DNA of 64,000 nucleotides from Ciona savignyi (taxonomy: Eukaryota; Chordata; Ascidiacea; Phlebobranchia; Cionidae). The stretch lies in contig CH002949.1 in assembly GCA_000149265.1 (NCBI GenBank), positions 23,542 through 87,541 on the forward strand. Direction: 5' to 3'. Shown in pieces: positions 1-12,700 of the stretch. Within the stretch, counting starts at the first letter, position 1. Each line of letters starts with the position of its first letter. A program made the translations under genes and the position numbers. Under the pieces are notes generated by a model, which made no database searches, was not told the DNA's origin, and was given only the letters and a program-made list of their open reading frames with translations.

Positions 1-371
1 TACTTTTAAAGCAGCATTCTCGTAAAATTACTTTTCCCATAATTTTATTTTTTAGATATTTTAAAATATTTTTTATTTTTTGCCTTCAAATCCCTTCTGC
101 ATTCCAATGCATAGTGCTCACAGGGTGCTGATCGACTGTAGTAAAAAATAAGCAGAGGCTAGTTTTACAACTCCTGTGGAAATTGGGTTTATGTAAACAT
201 CACAAAAGGCCATAAATTTTACAACGTCCCATCTTGTTAGGCCACTCCAACCTACTTGACATACCAAGCAGCAAAATCAACAGCGTTCCGCAGAGGCGCT
301 CCATAAATACACCAAGACCTGCTTCCACCACACCACGACACAACAGAAGGTAAATAGTAACAGCGATACGG

Positions 372-570
372 GGAAAACTCAAGGAGGGAAAGCAGGTAGG
401 AGGGAAACTGCACACTGAAATGAATATTAGGGCATTAGAGTTAATGTTAAACATGTTAAACAAATTCTGAGCTTGAGATTAGTGTTTAGGGAAAGGTTAA
501 ATTAATTTCCATAATTTAAGTAAGCAGTTTCCCTACTTCCCTCCTTTTCGCTTTCCCTCCTTTTAGCGCT
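372..570. mobile_element. Short inverted-repeat element, core family with GGGAAGGAGG-type ends
   Basis: Ends are purine-rich on the left and the pyrimidine mirror on the right (TTTCCCTCC). The core holds GAGATTAGTGTTTAGGGAAAGG, here in the opposite sense to the copies at 26160 and 50925. It is flanked by a 26-base near-identical direct repeat (341-366 and 572-597). Confidence 0.6.
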
Positions 571-818
571 GCCGCAGAAGGTAAATAGTTACAGCGATAC
601 CTCTTCAAAGCGAAATCAAGGTCCAAAAATCTTTGCGCTGTGTCATCAGCGGAGTGTGTTGACCTTGGAATTGTGTGAATGTAGTTCAATGTTTAGATAT
701 CTATTTAAAACTAATTTTCCAACCGTTTTTTGCTACAGATAGCTTCTAGGATAAGTGTGTCTTATGCACCTTGTTTTGGTAGAGTTTTTGGTGCAAAAAC
801 GCAATGAACCACTATTAA

Positions 819-1112
819 CCGACCAGTTGATCTGGTGGTTTATGTCAACGCCTGTAAATCGAAAGATTAAAGATTTGAAATGGTCACTAGCTAGCCGGTT
901 GTGTCCTTGGGCAAGGCACTCATTGGATATTGCCTGAAACTAGCAGATTATTGTGTTCTACCAAATTGAAGGAACATGTAAATCATACACAACACACTGC
1001 AATAGCTCCGGTAACCCGACGATGGGCGCGAGGTAATCTGACGATTGCCCGTGTGTTAACCCCCTTGGTTTTCCCATTCACGGGGATAAACATAAATATT
1101 CTATCCTATCCA
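819..1112 (+). repeat. Family A SINE
   Basis: Near full length; the head is diverged and the B box is damaged. Ends TATTCTATCCTATCC. Confidence 0.7.
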
Positions 1113-1269
1113 TTCACACAAAGAGTGTGGAATTGTCTTCCTCACTATTTAGTTTACAGTTCGGTTGTACAATCATATTAAATTAATTTAGAAAGCTTGA
1201 AGTAGTTGGTAAAGCGAAACCCTTTTAGTGTATTTAAATATAGACATAACCGCACACTTTTCTGCAGGA

Positions 1270-1500
1270 TTTTATGTTATTTTGCTTTGGTCGTAATTAA
1301 ATTTTGTTTGCTTATTATTGTTCTTTCGCCTAGGTTTGGCGGCCGCGTCCGCTATATTTATTTAATGATATCTTTTTTTAATGACGTGTTTTAACGACGG
1401 TTTGTTTTGCTGTCTTTTCCTGTTTCTTTGTCGTAACTTGATTCGTTTGCCATTTTTTTACTACTAGGGCAAAAAATGCATAAACTAACTAAACTAAACC
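1270..1500 (+). repeat. Family C repeat (GCGGCCGC core, AAACT-rich tail)
   Basis: Fullest copy, in the sense that ends ATAAACTAACTAAACTAAAC. Contains GGCGGCCGCGTCCGCTATAT, then GACGTGTTTTAACGACGG. Open frames on both strands here are products of the repeat. Confidence 0.6.
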
Positions 1501-2074
1501 CACCACACAAGCTTAAATACTTTTTCCACAGCAGCCTACACAACCAGTCTTCCACCTCGCAAAACACAGTGAGTGAAGTATCCACAACAAGAAGCATGAG
1601 GACAAGCACTTCATCTAATGATAACGTATTTGCAAGGTATTTCGCAACATTAAATTTCCATGTGTGCCATAATATTACAGGGCTGTACACCCTTACCTGT
1701 GTGAATGCAGAAATGAGCAATAATACTGGTCTTTAATGGCAAATGCTAAAACTAATTTAGTATCAATGACTTTTCTCAAGGGAAACAAAATATTTCGATT
1801 AAACACAGCGATCGAATTGATGAAAATGATTCTTTTTTTTAGTGTAAAAATCAGCAAAAAAGGTGATTTTATATTATCTCTGATTTATTTTTTCGTTCAA
1901 CATATTTTTAATGATATATTTTCACAAACAACATAAATACTTTTAAACCGAGTCATATCGGTACACCATCCTTACAAGCTATATGTACTCCTTTCCAAAT
2001 TCACTTTATTACATACTAATTGCCTTTCTCTTTATTTCATGTAAAATGGCCCATACACATATATCTTTTTTTAG

Positions 2075-5000
2075 ACTGAGTCGACCCAAGAGCACCCCAC
2101 CCATACAACGCAATATGACAACCCATGAAAACGATCAACTTATAGTTCAACGGAATAAAACAGGGACGCACCGTGTGTCTAGGAACTCGGACGGCAGGTA
2201 GGGAATGACCCAGTTACATTATGTTTACACGATTACACCCATGGGTGAATATAGTTACTGGTTAGCTCAATTGGTATCTCGTTGGGCTGTCAGCTGAATG
2301 GTGTTGCTACTATATTACTGAGTTTGGACTAACTTTAAATATGTATCTGGCCGGTTAGTCTGGTGGATTAGTGTGCCACATTTCAACTGAAAGGTAGCAG
2401 GTTTAAAACTGGTCGCTAGCTAGTCGGTTGTGTCCTTAGGCAAGGCATTTAACGGAAATTGCCTGAACCTAGCGGATTAATGGGTTCTACCAAATTAAAG
2501 GAACGTGTCTATCATATACAGCACACTGCAATAGCTCTAGTAACCCGACGGTAGGCGCGAAGTGATCTGACGATTGTCCGTGTGTTAACCCCCTTGGTTT
2601 TCCCATTCACAGGAATAAACATGAATATTCTATCCTATGTAATAAAAACATAACAATAAATCTGCCAACTCAACTGTGGATGCTGGATGGTTCACTGTCA
2701 ATGAGCATATACCTTACCTCTAAACATAATACTAACTATCTGATTCTTATTACTAACTATCTGAGCATATACCTTACCTCTAAACATACCCAAAGCAGAG
2801 TTAAACTATCTGATCATTAAATGAATCTGCAGCCCCAAATCCCCACCGTCTTCATTCAACGGATCAAGAACTTCAAGGACAGAAAGACCGGTAGGAATAA
2901 TTTTGCTATTAGTTTTGCGATTTCTTTTTAATATTTTGAATTTTTGTAAAATCGTTTTTTTTTTGTTTTTTTTGTAAAATTTTTTTTAAATTTTTTAGAA
3001 AAATAACGTTTGGAAATTATTTTTCCACAACAATATTGCAAGTTTAGGATTAAATGGTGCGTTTAATGTATGGCTTTTCATTCAACAAAGAATCAAAATA
3101 TGACTGTATCATTTTTAGTGTTTAAATGTTACATTTGATTCAAATATAAAACAAGATATATTTTATATTCAATTTTAATAACCCCAAACAAAACCAACCA
3201 ATTTATGTAGTAAACTAAAAATTTTACCGGTTCTAAATTTTTGATATTTCTTTTTCGCCAACAGAGGTCAGCAGTAAGCACCCAACGAACGCCAAGACCA
3301 ACACGAACTTCGTTGATCCGAAGCAAATCTCCGGGTCCGAGCAGAACTTCATCCGCAGGTTCCAATCTTGTTTTGTAAATTTGTTTTAAACTCTCTCTTC
3401 TTACCATGCCGGTTTAGTAGGATAAGATAGCATACTCACGTTTATCCCCTTAAATGGGAAAATCAAGGGGGTTAACACACAAGCAATCGTCTGATCACCT
3501 TGCGTCCACCGTCGGGTTACCGCGGCTATTGCATTGTGTTGTGTATGATAGACATGTTACTTCAGTTTGGTAGAACCCACTAATCCTCTGGGTTATGTTC
3601 ATTAAGTGCCTTGCCCATGGACACGACTAGGTAGCGACCAGTTTCGTACCTGCAACCATTTGGCTGAAAGGCGACGCACTAATTCACCTTTACGGGAATA
3701 AACATGAATATCCTATTCTATCTCTTCTTTCATTATCAGACTATTTCCTATATGATAATTATAATTTTTTATTGCTATTATTTACAGGACCAACACGCAA
3801 CTCAAACTCTAGAAAGTCAAGTGATTTAAGCACAAGTTTAAGGTACCACTACCTTATTTAAATAATGATGATATAGTATTTATTTTTAAGAGTTGTGTAC
3901 ATTTTGTGCTGAAAAGCAAAATAAACTTAACTTTTACCAAAAAAATATTAATAATTTTAAGAGCACTAAATTTATTTCATGTTAGGACATAACACACATA
4001 TATATTGCAGTTATTTATTCTATAGTAAGGATATTGTTTAGAGGGAGCACTTCCGGCTTTAACCAGGCTGGTAAAACAGTTAGAATATTTCGGTTATTTG
4101 GGGATTTGGTGTTTTTAAAAAAAAATCTTTTTACCTGTCTTTTTTTTTAATTATTCACAACCTAAAAATTTAAGAAATCTAGATAAAAAGCATGTATTTG
4201 TAAATAAAGTTGCCTCTTTAATAGAATAGAATAATTATGTTTATCCCAGTGAATGAAAAAACCAAGGGGGTTAACACACGGGCAATCGTCAGATCACCTC
4301 GCGCCCATCGTTGGATTATCAGAGCTGTTGCATTGTGTTGTATATGATAAACACGTTTTTTTCCATTTAGTAGAACCCATTATTCCGCTGGGTTCAGGCA
4401 ATGTCTGTTAAGTGCCTTGCACAAGACACAACCGACTAGCTATCGACCAGTTCTGAAACAGCAACCTTTCGGTTGAGAGGTGTCACACTAAACCGTCAGA
4501 CTAACCGGCCGGATTGATAACATATTCCAGTCTTTTGCTTTAATAATAGGGAAAGAAACTAAAGTCTGCACAGGGTCTTCACGCAAAACGCTTAATGTTT
4601 TTTCCGTTCGTTTGACAAAGTGTTCAATAATGCATTAAACCCAGGAAATCGTCAGTCACACCTCCACCTACAGTAAGGGACAAAGAGCTGCATATGCTGC
4701 AGCAGTTTGAGAAGGAATGTTTGTCAAACCAAGTTTCCCTGCTGACCCTGGACACTGATTCAGAGGTAAGTGCCAAGCTTTAGGCTGCCTAGATCCTTAA
4801 ATGTCCCAAGCTTTAGGCTGCCTAGCTCCTTAAATGTCCCAAGCTTTAGGCTGCCTAGCTCCTTAAATGTTCCAAATTTTAGCCTGCCTAGGTTCTTTCA
4901 AAACCACCAGACGAACCAGGGTGGTAAATTTGCACTAACTTAATCCTCCTAAATCTTGGTTATCATTACCATAAGGATGGAATAAATGTTTTGATTTAGT

Positions 5001-6861
5001 TGATAAAGGCTTTCCCCTAAGATTAAGCGTCGACTTTCAAACCACCCCCTTCCTACCAAGGTTTCCCAGGCTTTCGGTACGTCCTCAATGACTTCAGATG
5101 ACCTAGAAGTTGCCGTCCACCTCGAAAGAAAGAACTCTGATGAGTCAAATGAAATTCCAAGTCGTCAGAGTCACTACGGCTCACTTCCTAGACCCAGGAA
5201 AGAAAAGTAATCAATAAATTATACATTTTTATTTGAAATATCGAACCACCCTTCTAACCCCATGAATGGAAAAACACAAGGGGTTATTGAAAATTAGACC
5301 TTTATCAGGGGTTATTACAAATTTATCATTAAATTATAAATTCTAAAAAAATGTTAACCCTATAATTGGAAAAAAACAAGGGCTATCAAGCACACAATTA
5401 TCAGATTACCTAGTCCCCACAGTTTGGTTACTGCACTTATTACACCGTTTTGTGTATGCTTAAGACATTTCTACTCTACTAGAGTAGTTTCACCCAATAA
5501 ACCACTCAGCAATATATACGCCATGTAACTAGCACATGCGCACAAACGATTAGTAAGTGGTTGGTTTTTATCCTGAAATTTTCTAGGTGATAGTCATTGC
5601 TCTCACCAACCGATCTATCTGGTCAAACTAAATAATTGATACCTATATTGTCCTAACTCTTAAGCGATTATTAATAGATATTTAAATTTATAAGAAAATT
5701 TTGTTAATTGCACTTTGAAAATGCTCACAATTGAAAGATGGTTCATGGCTTCTTTAGCAGTTTTTAATATTTCAGACAGGATCCATCTTGGTAGACTTTA
5801 TCAGTGTTCAAGGTTACACAATCACATATGAAACCATCCTTGTCAATTTCTTTTAACACAATTGACCAGCCTAAGCTAATGATTTTTTCTTATCTCATTT
5901 GTATTAGGACCCATTGTATAGTACAGGATAAGGTTCAAATTCCAAATATGACCAATGGTAGAATATAGGATAAGGTCCAAATTCCAAATATGATCCATGG
6001 TATAGTATTGAATTAGGTCCAAATTTCTAAAGAAATGGTGGCAATGTACAGAAGTATAAGTGGACAGTCATACTTATACTGACTTTGAATTGTATTTTTA
6101 AATTTTAATTTCTCCCAATTTCTATCAACAGACGAGATTCATCCGAGCTCCGTAGAAGCCGAATTCCCACCCCCGTTTCGTTTAACCGATCATCGTTAAC
6201 CAGCCGCAGTTTAGATATTGACCATTCGCCGGAAAAATCGAACAAAAACACTGGAAAACCTGAGCAAGTTAAGTCCAACTACACAAGTGGGGAGGTGAAT
6301 CCAGCCACTCTGGCCTTCAATGGACAAAATCGGCCAACTCGTGCCCCTTTAACAACCAACCCACTTACAAGTCGAAGCGTTCCTTCTATATCATCCTTTG
6401 CACACGAACTTAAATCCCGAAGACGGCAAATGAGCACTGATAGTCTAGAGTCGGATTCAGGAAACATTCCTGTAAGTGCGTTCACCAAGACCTCTTACAA
6501 TGGATCCCCACCCAAACCCCCTCTATTGAATGGTCAGCCTAAATCGTTCGTTCATATCGACCAGGATAACGTGAGCTCCACGATAGGTTCGACCCCACAA
6601 ATGTCACCCCAGTCGCCTGGGTATTCTTCTGACGAACTTTTCAAACCCCCAGACAACGTAACACCCACATTAGCCCCCTATGATCAAAACAAGAATCCAC
6701 TAACCAATTACACATATCAGCGAAACTCGAAAATACCAGAGCACATCCTACAAGCTTGTGGGCTCACAAACCAAAATTATAACTTAACGAACACGACCCA
6801 AAATGGCCACCGAGTGTCGCCAGTGAGACACTCAAAATCAAGAGAACCGCAATGGGTGTAG
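2075..6861 (+). CDS. C-terminal exons of a Ser/Pro/Arg-rich protein with SxIP motifs (5' end outside window)
   Basis: Seven exons join in phase: 2075-2197, 2833-2890, 3265-3358, 3788-3842, 4645-4765, 5070-5206 and 6132-6861 (stop TAG at 6859-6861), about 439 residues with an open 5' end. All introns are GT-AG and every join keeps one frame. The protein is low-complexity and basic, rich in S, P, R and T, with stretches such as RTPRPTRTSLIRSKSPGPSR. One short helical stretch (DKELHMLQQFEKECLSNQVS) lies in the 4645 exon. Two S-x-I-P motifs in basic or polar context, RRSRIPTPV (6132 exon) and NSKIPEH (near 6730), match the known EB1-binding short linear motif, so a microtubule plus-end adaptor is an inference. 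The protein ends REPQWV. I do not recognise the family; NCKAP5-, GAS2L- and navigator-like proteins are possible comparisons only. The first four joins are in small Ser-rich exons and are less certain than the last three. Confidence 0.7.
2349..2640 (+). repeat. Family A SINE
   Basis: Full length, lying between two exons of the SxIP-motif gene. Confidence 0.75.
3417..3721 (-). repeat. Family A SINE abutting a second, opposite 3' fragment
   Basis: Minus copy to about 3687, followed directly by a plus-sense tail (TTTACGGGAATAAACATGAATATCC in part) to 3721. Confidence 0.65.
4220..4515 (-). repeat. Family A SINE
   Basis: Full length, with the inverted head GACTAACCGGCCGG at its right end. Confidence 0.75.
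4770..4893 (+). repeat. 33-bp minisatellite, about 3.7 units
   Basis: Unit CCAAGCTTTAGGCTGCCTAG plus CTCCTTAAATGTC. It begins 5 bases after the splice donor of the 4645-4765 exon; the last unit is diverged. Confidence 0.8.
5262..5640 (-). repeat. Degenerate family A SINE
   Basis: Recognisable pieces (GAATGGAAAAACACAAGGGG, CAGATTACCTAG) only; strongly diverged and possibly two copies. Confidence 0.35.
5905..6030 (+). repeat. Tandem repeat of about 53 bp, 2.3 units
   Basis: GATAAGGTTCAAATTCCAAA and ATATGACC-type segments repeat three times with drift, in the intron before the last exon of the SxIP-motif gene. Confidence 0.6.
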
Positions 6862-8000
6862 AATCCACAAGAATCAACACCTTTTGACACGCAAATCAAA
6901 CCACCTGAACAAACGTGTACGCTCTTGCCCCGTTTGTCAATAATTATCCAAGTTTCAACACAAGTTCCATTTTCTCGACACAAAACCTCTTCTTGTTATT
7001 TTTTGCACAGCACCATTGCTACACGTATTAGAATATTTTTACATCAAAACCAAATTTCCACATTTTCTACCTGTATATCGACTGCAGTATCCAAAATTGA
7101 TGTTTAAATTTTCAAAAAGGGCTGAAAAATTTGCCTCTAAATTTCTTACCACGTAATGTCATTCTCTGTATTAGATTTCGTGTAATTACTTCTTTTTAAA
7201 TAATTAGCTAGTTTGTTGTCGCTTATGTTTCTATTTATTCTTAATCTTATCACAAAAATGTATCCTACTTTTCTTTTTCAACCATCCTTTGGCTATTTTT
7301 TTTATTTTTGTTCATTTTTTTATCCTAAAAAACGGTGTTATGTATTAAGTTTTGATATTTATATCCAAGACACAACATAATTTTATTATTTTTTCTCACT
7401 TATCACTGTTATTCTAGCACCTCGAAAATCTAAAGATCAACGGTACTTATGTTAGCATTTTAGATTTATTAAAGATATCAGTATTTTCTTATTTGTGTAA
7501 TTTCTCCTTTTGTGTAATTTTTCATTAATGTCATGTAATTTTTCACGACACAGCTTGAAATAATTTACCTGTCAACAGAACCACTTGCTTTAGTTTAAAA
7601 ATTTAGTCGTGCAACACTGTTTAATTGATAACATTGTCAACACTTGCTATGCGAGAAGTGTTTCACTCCTTTTTTTATTTTTATCAGCTGCGTAGACAGT
7701 AGTCACGCTTAGAACACTCACTGTTAGGTAGTTTTGACCCACGCTATGTGTACATAGGTGTAATTATAAATTCTATATTTACTTTTTTCCGTCCGCTAGC
7801 AAACATGGTATTTTTCGGACATTTTAATTTATAAAATCAAAATGCAAATAATCGTGAAGTGTATTTTTTTAGAGAATTAAATTGTTTATTCTTGAAAGAT
7901 TATGGCCTGAAATGTACTTTTGGTGCCAATGTATTTTGCACTGTGACGGAAATTGTTCGTAGCATTAAATTTACGTTAAAAATAGTCCAAAAATAAAACA
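6862..8000 (+). other. Probable 3' UTR of the SxIP-motif gene
   Basis: AT-rich sequence after the stop codon with no credible exon and no recognised repeat. An AATAAA-type hexamer occurs near 7993. The true poly(A) site cannot be fixed without transcripts. Confidence 0.4.
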
Positions 8001-8423
8001 AATCCTCACCAGTTGTAAATTTCTACGTTGGTCGTTGAAAGGAAGGTAAATATTAATTTCCATTTTTTCGTTTTACTTTTTTAAAACTTTTTTTTTCTAA
8101 AAAAATAGAACGAAACAATTATAGAACCAAGCTTTTATTTTAATTTTAATCAAGTTGTTTGTGATTTTATTAAGATTTTATAAAAGAATACGAATTGTTT
8201 CTGTGAGTTGATCTAATTTTGTTTGGTTTTGCTTCATTAAAAATTGTTATTTCGGTGTTTAAAGGGGAACATTCATCAAATTAAAAGCAGGAAGTAAGTA
8301 AAAATGACAAAACGTTGGTTACAGCACGTAATTATACAAAAGAAAAAGGGAAATGGAAAATCGGAACATGTCCATAAAATTCAAAGTCAATACGTTGCTT
8401 TGGGAGAGTTAAATCCGTTTTTT

Positions 8424-8661
8424 TAGGATAGCATTGAACATTCATGTTTATCGTCGTAATTGGAAAACCAAAAGGGGTTTACACACCGGCAATCGTTAGA
8501 TCACCTCGCGCCCACCGTTGGGTTAACGGAGCTCTTGCAGTGCGTTGTGTATGGTATACACGTTTCTTTAATTTGGCAAAACCCATTAATCTACTGAGTT
8601 CGGGAAATTTCCGTTAAAGGCCTTGCTTAAGGACACAAATGACCGGCTAGTGACCAGTTTT
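8424..8661 (-). repeat. Family A SINE, head truncated
   Basis: Starts with the inverted tail and ends within the head at GCTAGTGACCAG. Confidence 0.65.
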
Positions 8662-9670
8662 TATTTAAGTATACTAGCTTAACAAGGTAGTACAAGTTAG
8701 ACCGACCAACGAACAAAGTGCGTAAAAAGATGTGCTCGATTTCACCTTATCCTAAATGCTTCATGTATTTCCCACGTCGATACACGGTCAACGTTTAATG
8801 CCGGAGCGTCAGGCTAAATAATATATATATATATAGAGTAACCTGATCTAAAATTTAAATGGACAGAACAGGATATTTATTTTTAACCGTGACAATTCGT
8901 AAAAAAATTAGTCCCGGTCCGGAAACCGGGGTGGTCGCGTTATTAAAACAGAATGTAATGCATTACCATAGTAAATATTTGTTTAATCTCTTTGCCAAGA
9001 AATCACTAAAGATTTATCAAATGGACAATCCCCGCGAATACGTAAGGGGCGATATCCCATGGGTAATCGCGTCCCCGTTATTTACTGGACTCAGTCAGAT
9101 GCCAGCTGAGTGCCTTAGACAAAGACAGTTTTTTTAAACCCTTTTTACCGTTTTTATAACTTTTACCAAAGGCAACCAATAATTTGTCGAGCCATTATAT
9201 AGCGTATTTAAAAAAGGCGGTTTCCGATGAAAACTCATAGCCGCAAATGTAACAAAATACACACATCAAATTATATATTTTTAAATGCTTGCAGAAAACT
9301 GTTGCCACACGGCAACAAACGATTTCGAGCATAAACTTATTTGCTGAGCCAAGACGCCTTTGAGCGTCAATGCGTTTCAGGAGAATGAAAGAAACAAGTA
9401 ATTGAGGAGCTATATTCATCGCGTCAAACGGAGCGAGTAAAACGAAGGAGAGAACTGGCGGTATTGTTACTATTCCTTCAGAGAAGGCCGATTTGTGTGT
9501 AATGATTAACCAGTCTAAAACCTGTGTTTCCTTTGCAGTTGTATTTTGCCTTTTGCGCAACTGTGAACATTGATTCTTAATGAGGGAATTCGCTGACTGC
9601 CGTAAAATAGACAGAAATAGGATAGGATGGCAGTCTGCTGTATTTAATTCAATCAAGCAACCATTTTTGT
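8662..9670. other. Intergenic spacer before the SLC35A gene
   Basis: Contains an (AT)n run near 8820-8835 and no recognised exon. A 153-codon minus-strand open frame (9195-9656) has no recognisable domain and no supporting splice context, so I do not call it a gene. The stretch probably holds the promoter of the transporter. Confidence 0.4.
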
Positions 9671-9677
9671 TTTCAGA
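9671..9677 (+). promoter_or_regulatory. Candidate splice acceptor in the 5' leader of SLC35A
   Basis: A T-rich tract ending TTTTCAG lies about 64 bases before the ATG at 9741 with no obvious upstream coding exon. It could be a cis acceptor of a 5' UTR intron, or a spliced-leader trans-splice acceptor, since ascidians are known to trans-splice. Confidence 0.3.
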
Positions 9678-9740
9678 TGTGTCTTAGTCGAGCTATGGGA
9701 GTATAGAATTACAAGTTAGTCTTACAAAAACAGTTGAGTC

Positions 9741-12700
9741 ATGGTGGACATGGCAATGCAGAAAAAGCTGACTCTGTTAGCAGCACTTGCCCTTATAGGT
9801 TCTGTATATGCAGTGCTAGTCCGATATACAAAATCTACAGCCAAGCTCAACTATATTTCATCCACTGTTGTCGCCATGCAGGTAACCACTATACAATTTA
9901 AACCCAAGTCTTATGAGCGGTTGTTACGAAACAGACGAGTTGCTGCTGAATTAATTGTGCCGCCAAAATCACATTGTTTAAGGTTTAAGCAATCAACTAT
10001 TGCAGACACGCTTCCTAGGCTCATGCATGTTCTTAGGCACAGGAAGTCGTGTTGCTTCGTGATTTACGTGATTAGTATAATAGTACTATATCTGTTCGGT
10101 CGATATTCAACGTTTGATGCCGTAAAATATGCCGCTAATGTTTTAATTAACGTTCAAAACACACGATCAAGTTTTTTTCTGTGGTGTTTATAATCAACAG
10201 AGCGTACAGTCCATCTACCCTTTCGACAAGAAATGGTCTGACTAGGTTAACAGTTTGAGAAATGTTACCTCATAATATGACGATAAGTTGGGTTACAGTG
10301 TTGGTTTCACCCGAAATGTTGTGGAATAGGATAAGATACTCATGTTTATCCCAGGAATAAGATAGAAATATATGATATTCATGTTTATTTAAATGGGAAA
10401 ACCAAGGGGTTATCACACGGGCAATCGTCAGATCACCTCGCGCCCACCGTCGGGTTACCGGATCTATTGCAGTGTGTTGTATATGATAGACACTTTAATT
10501 TGGTAACACCCATTAATCCGCTGGGTTCAATGCCTTGCCCAAGGACACACCCGACTAGCTAGCGATCAGTTTCGCACCTTCACCGTTTGGATTGACAGAC
10601 GACTAAGCGGCCGCAAGTAATAAAAAAACAGTGGCTGACTGGTGGGTAGTGACCTTAGGTGGGATTTTTAGGATACTTATTAAATTGATTGGTTGATATA
10701 AAATGGTAGGACTTCTAAATCATTTATACAACAACACGCTGCAATAGCCCCGGTAAGATAATAAGCACAAGTTAATCTAACGTTATAGACCTTCTAGCAT
10801 CAATTGTAGCATCTCTTTTCACTTTATATTTTCGAATAATATTGTTTTAAAAAATTTACAAAGTGCTTTGACAGACAAGATTAAATATCATTAAACTAAA
10901 TTGTGATGATTCTAATGCTTAGTTTATTTTTTTGTTTTCACGATGAAAACATGAAGTAGGACTATTGATAAAAATTTAAAAAAACGGGAAAAAAAGCAAA
11001 ACTACAGTCTTTTATAACACGTCTAAAAAGCAATAAATTTCGGTATAGTTAGACGTGGCCACTAAACCCATGTGATTGTTTTTCCAACACCAAGAGCTGA
11101 CCAGAGCTTCGGTTTAAATATTTATTCTGCACAAAAATGCTGTTGGGTGTGCAAATCGGTTGAAACTTCTATGTACGCAAGTTGTCAGCATTATTAATCA
11201 AATGGATTTCCCTTTTTTGCAATATTTCGTTCTAACTTTCTAAGAACGTACTTTTTGACGAACAAACAATTTGTAATACATATTGTATTTTTTCTTTTGA
11301 GTAAAAGTTTTACAGTTCTGTGTCGGATTGATATGTTTAAAACGTAAGTACCCGATTCGGCCAGAGATAAGCCCTTCGAACGGGACAAAGTAATAGAAAT
11401 ATCGCGTGAAAGGACTTTGGTGTAACTTTTATTTTGTATAGTATTGTAATTAACTTTATACTTGAACAATGGTGTTGTTTAGTTATACGGAAATTCATTT
11501 GAACAGCCGTGAATAGGGTATAGGTTCCTATTTGTATTTTCTTTATTCAAAATACATGATATGGAAATAGGACAAACCGATGTTCATGGTACTTGTGAAG
11601 ATTGTTAGAGTTAGAAGGGCTTTTGGACTAACAATAAGGCTAGAAATCGGGTTAGGATAGGATGTTCATGTTTATCCTCGTGAATGGAAAAACCAAGTGG
11701 GTTAACACATGGACAATCGTCAGATCACCTCGCGCCAACCATCGGGTTCCCCGAGCTACTGCAGTGTGTTGCGTATAATTCACACGTTCTTTTTTATTTA
11801 GCAGAACCCATTAATCCGCTGGGTTAATGCAATGTTCGTTAAGTGCTTTGCCCAAGGACACAACTGATTAGCTAGAGCCCAGTATTGAACCTTTACCCTT
11901 TCGCTAAAAGGCGACGCACTTAACCACTAGATGACTAGACTAATCTGTCGGTTAGGGTTATTATGGTGTTGAGATTAGTATAACGCTTGTACATTTATAC
12001 AGATAAATATACACCAAATTGTAATGGTGGGAAGAATTTTTGAAAACTGAATATAATCATTATTTCCATACATGATCTATCACGGTACTATGGGGTTCTT
12101 TTATGTAATAATATGTAATAAAGGGAATAATAAAAAGTTAATACGCTAAACGATTGGTTTTAGCGCCGGGGAATTCCCATTATCGGCGATAAAAATCGCA
12201 ATTGTTTGGACTAGGCATGCCGATTCTATAACAGATAAATCCCACTCCCCCTAAGTACATAGGTCTATGGGTCGCTAGTCGCTACTGTGCAATTTTATTT
12301 CAGACTTCGCCATACTAAATTTGTTTTAATCTTTGTAATGTATTTTTTGCCACATTAAATTTGTGTAAGGTTAGTTTTTTTTTTAATACTGTTAATAAAT
12401 CCTTCGTTAATAATACCGCTTATTCCCAATAACGGCAATAATGGTGTATCTTCCTTTACTAATGGTGTATCTATCTAACAAAAGATACAAATAATAAACA
12501 CAACAAAACTAAGCCCTACAGCGTTAGTAGTCTACGCTGCCATAAGTTCGAAGCCAACCTCGTAGTATTAGATTATCCGACATCTTTTTAACACAAAATT
12601 ATTATTTTTTTATGTGACTTTAGCGGCCACGTCTAAAGATACCGAAACTCGATAATTGATTGGTTTTTAGACGTGTTCTAACGACTGTCGTTTTGCCGTT

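Noticed and set aside
930..1181. Recurrent reading frame containing TKLKE...[17 protein letters not shown] in many places
   Set aside because: It is the translation of the family A SINE body in one frame. It recurs because the repeat recurs, and it is broken in many copies; not a protein family.
2255..2335. tRNA-like start GTTAGCTCAATTGGTATC
   Set aside because: Has an A-box-like stretch but no B box or cloverleaf; too weak for a tRNA gene.
9195..9656. 153-codon minus-strand open frame
   Set aside because: No recognisable domain, no splice context, and it overlaps the likely promoter of SLC35A.
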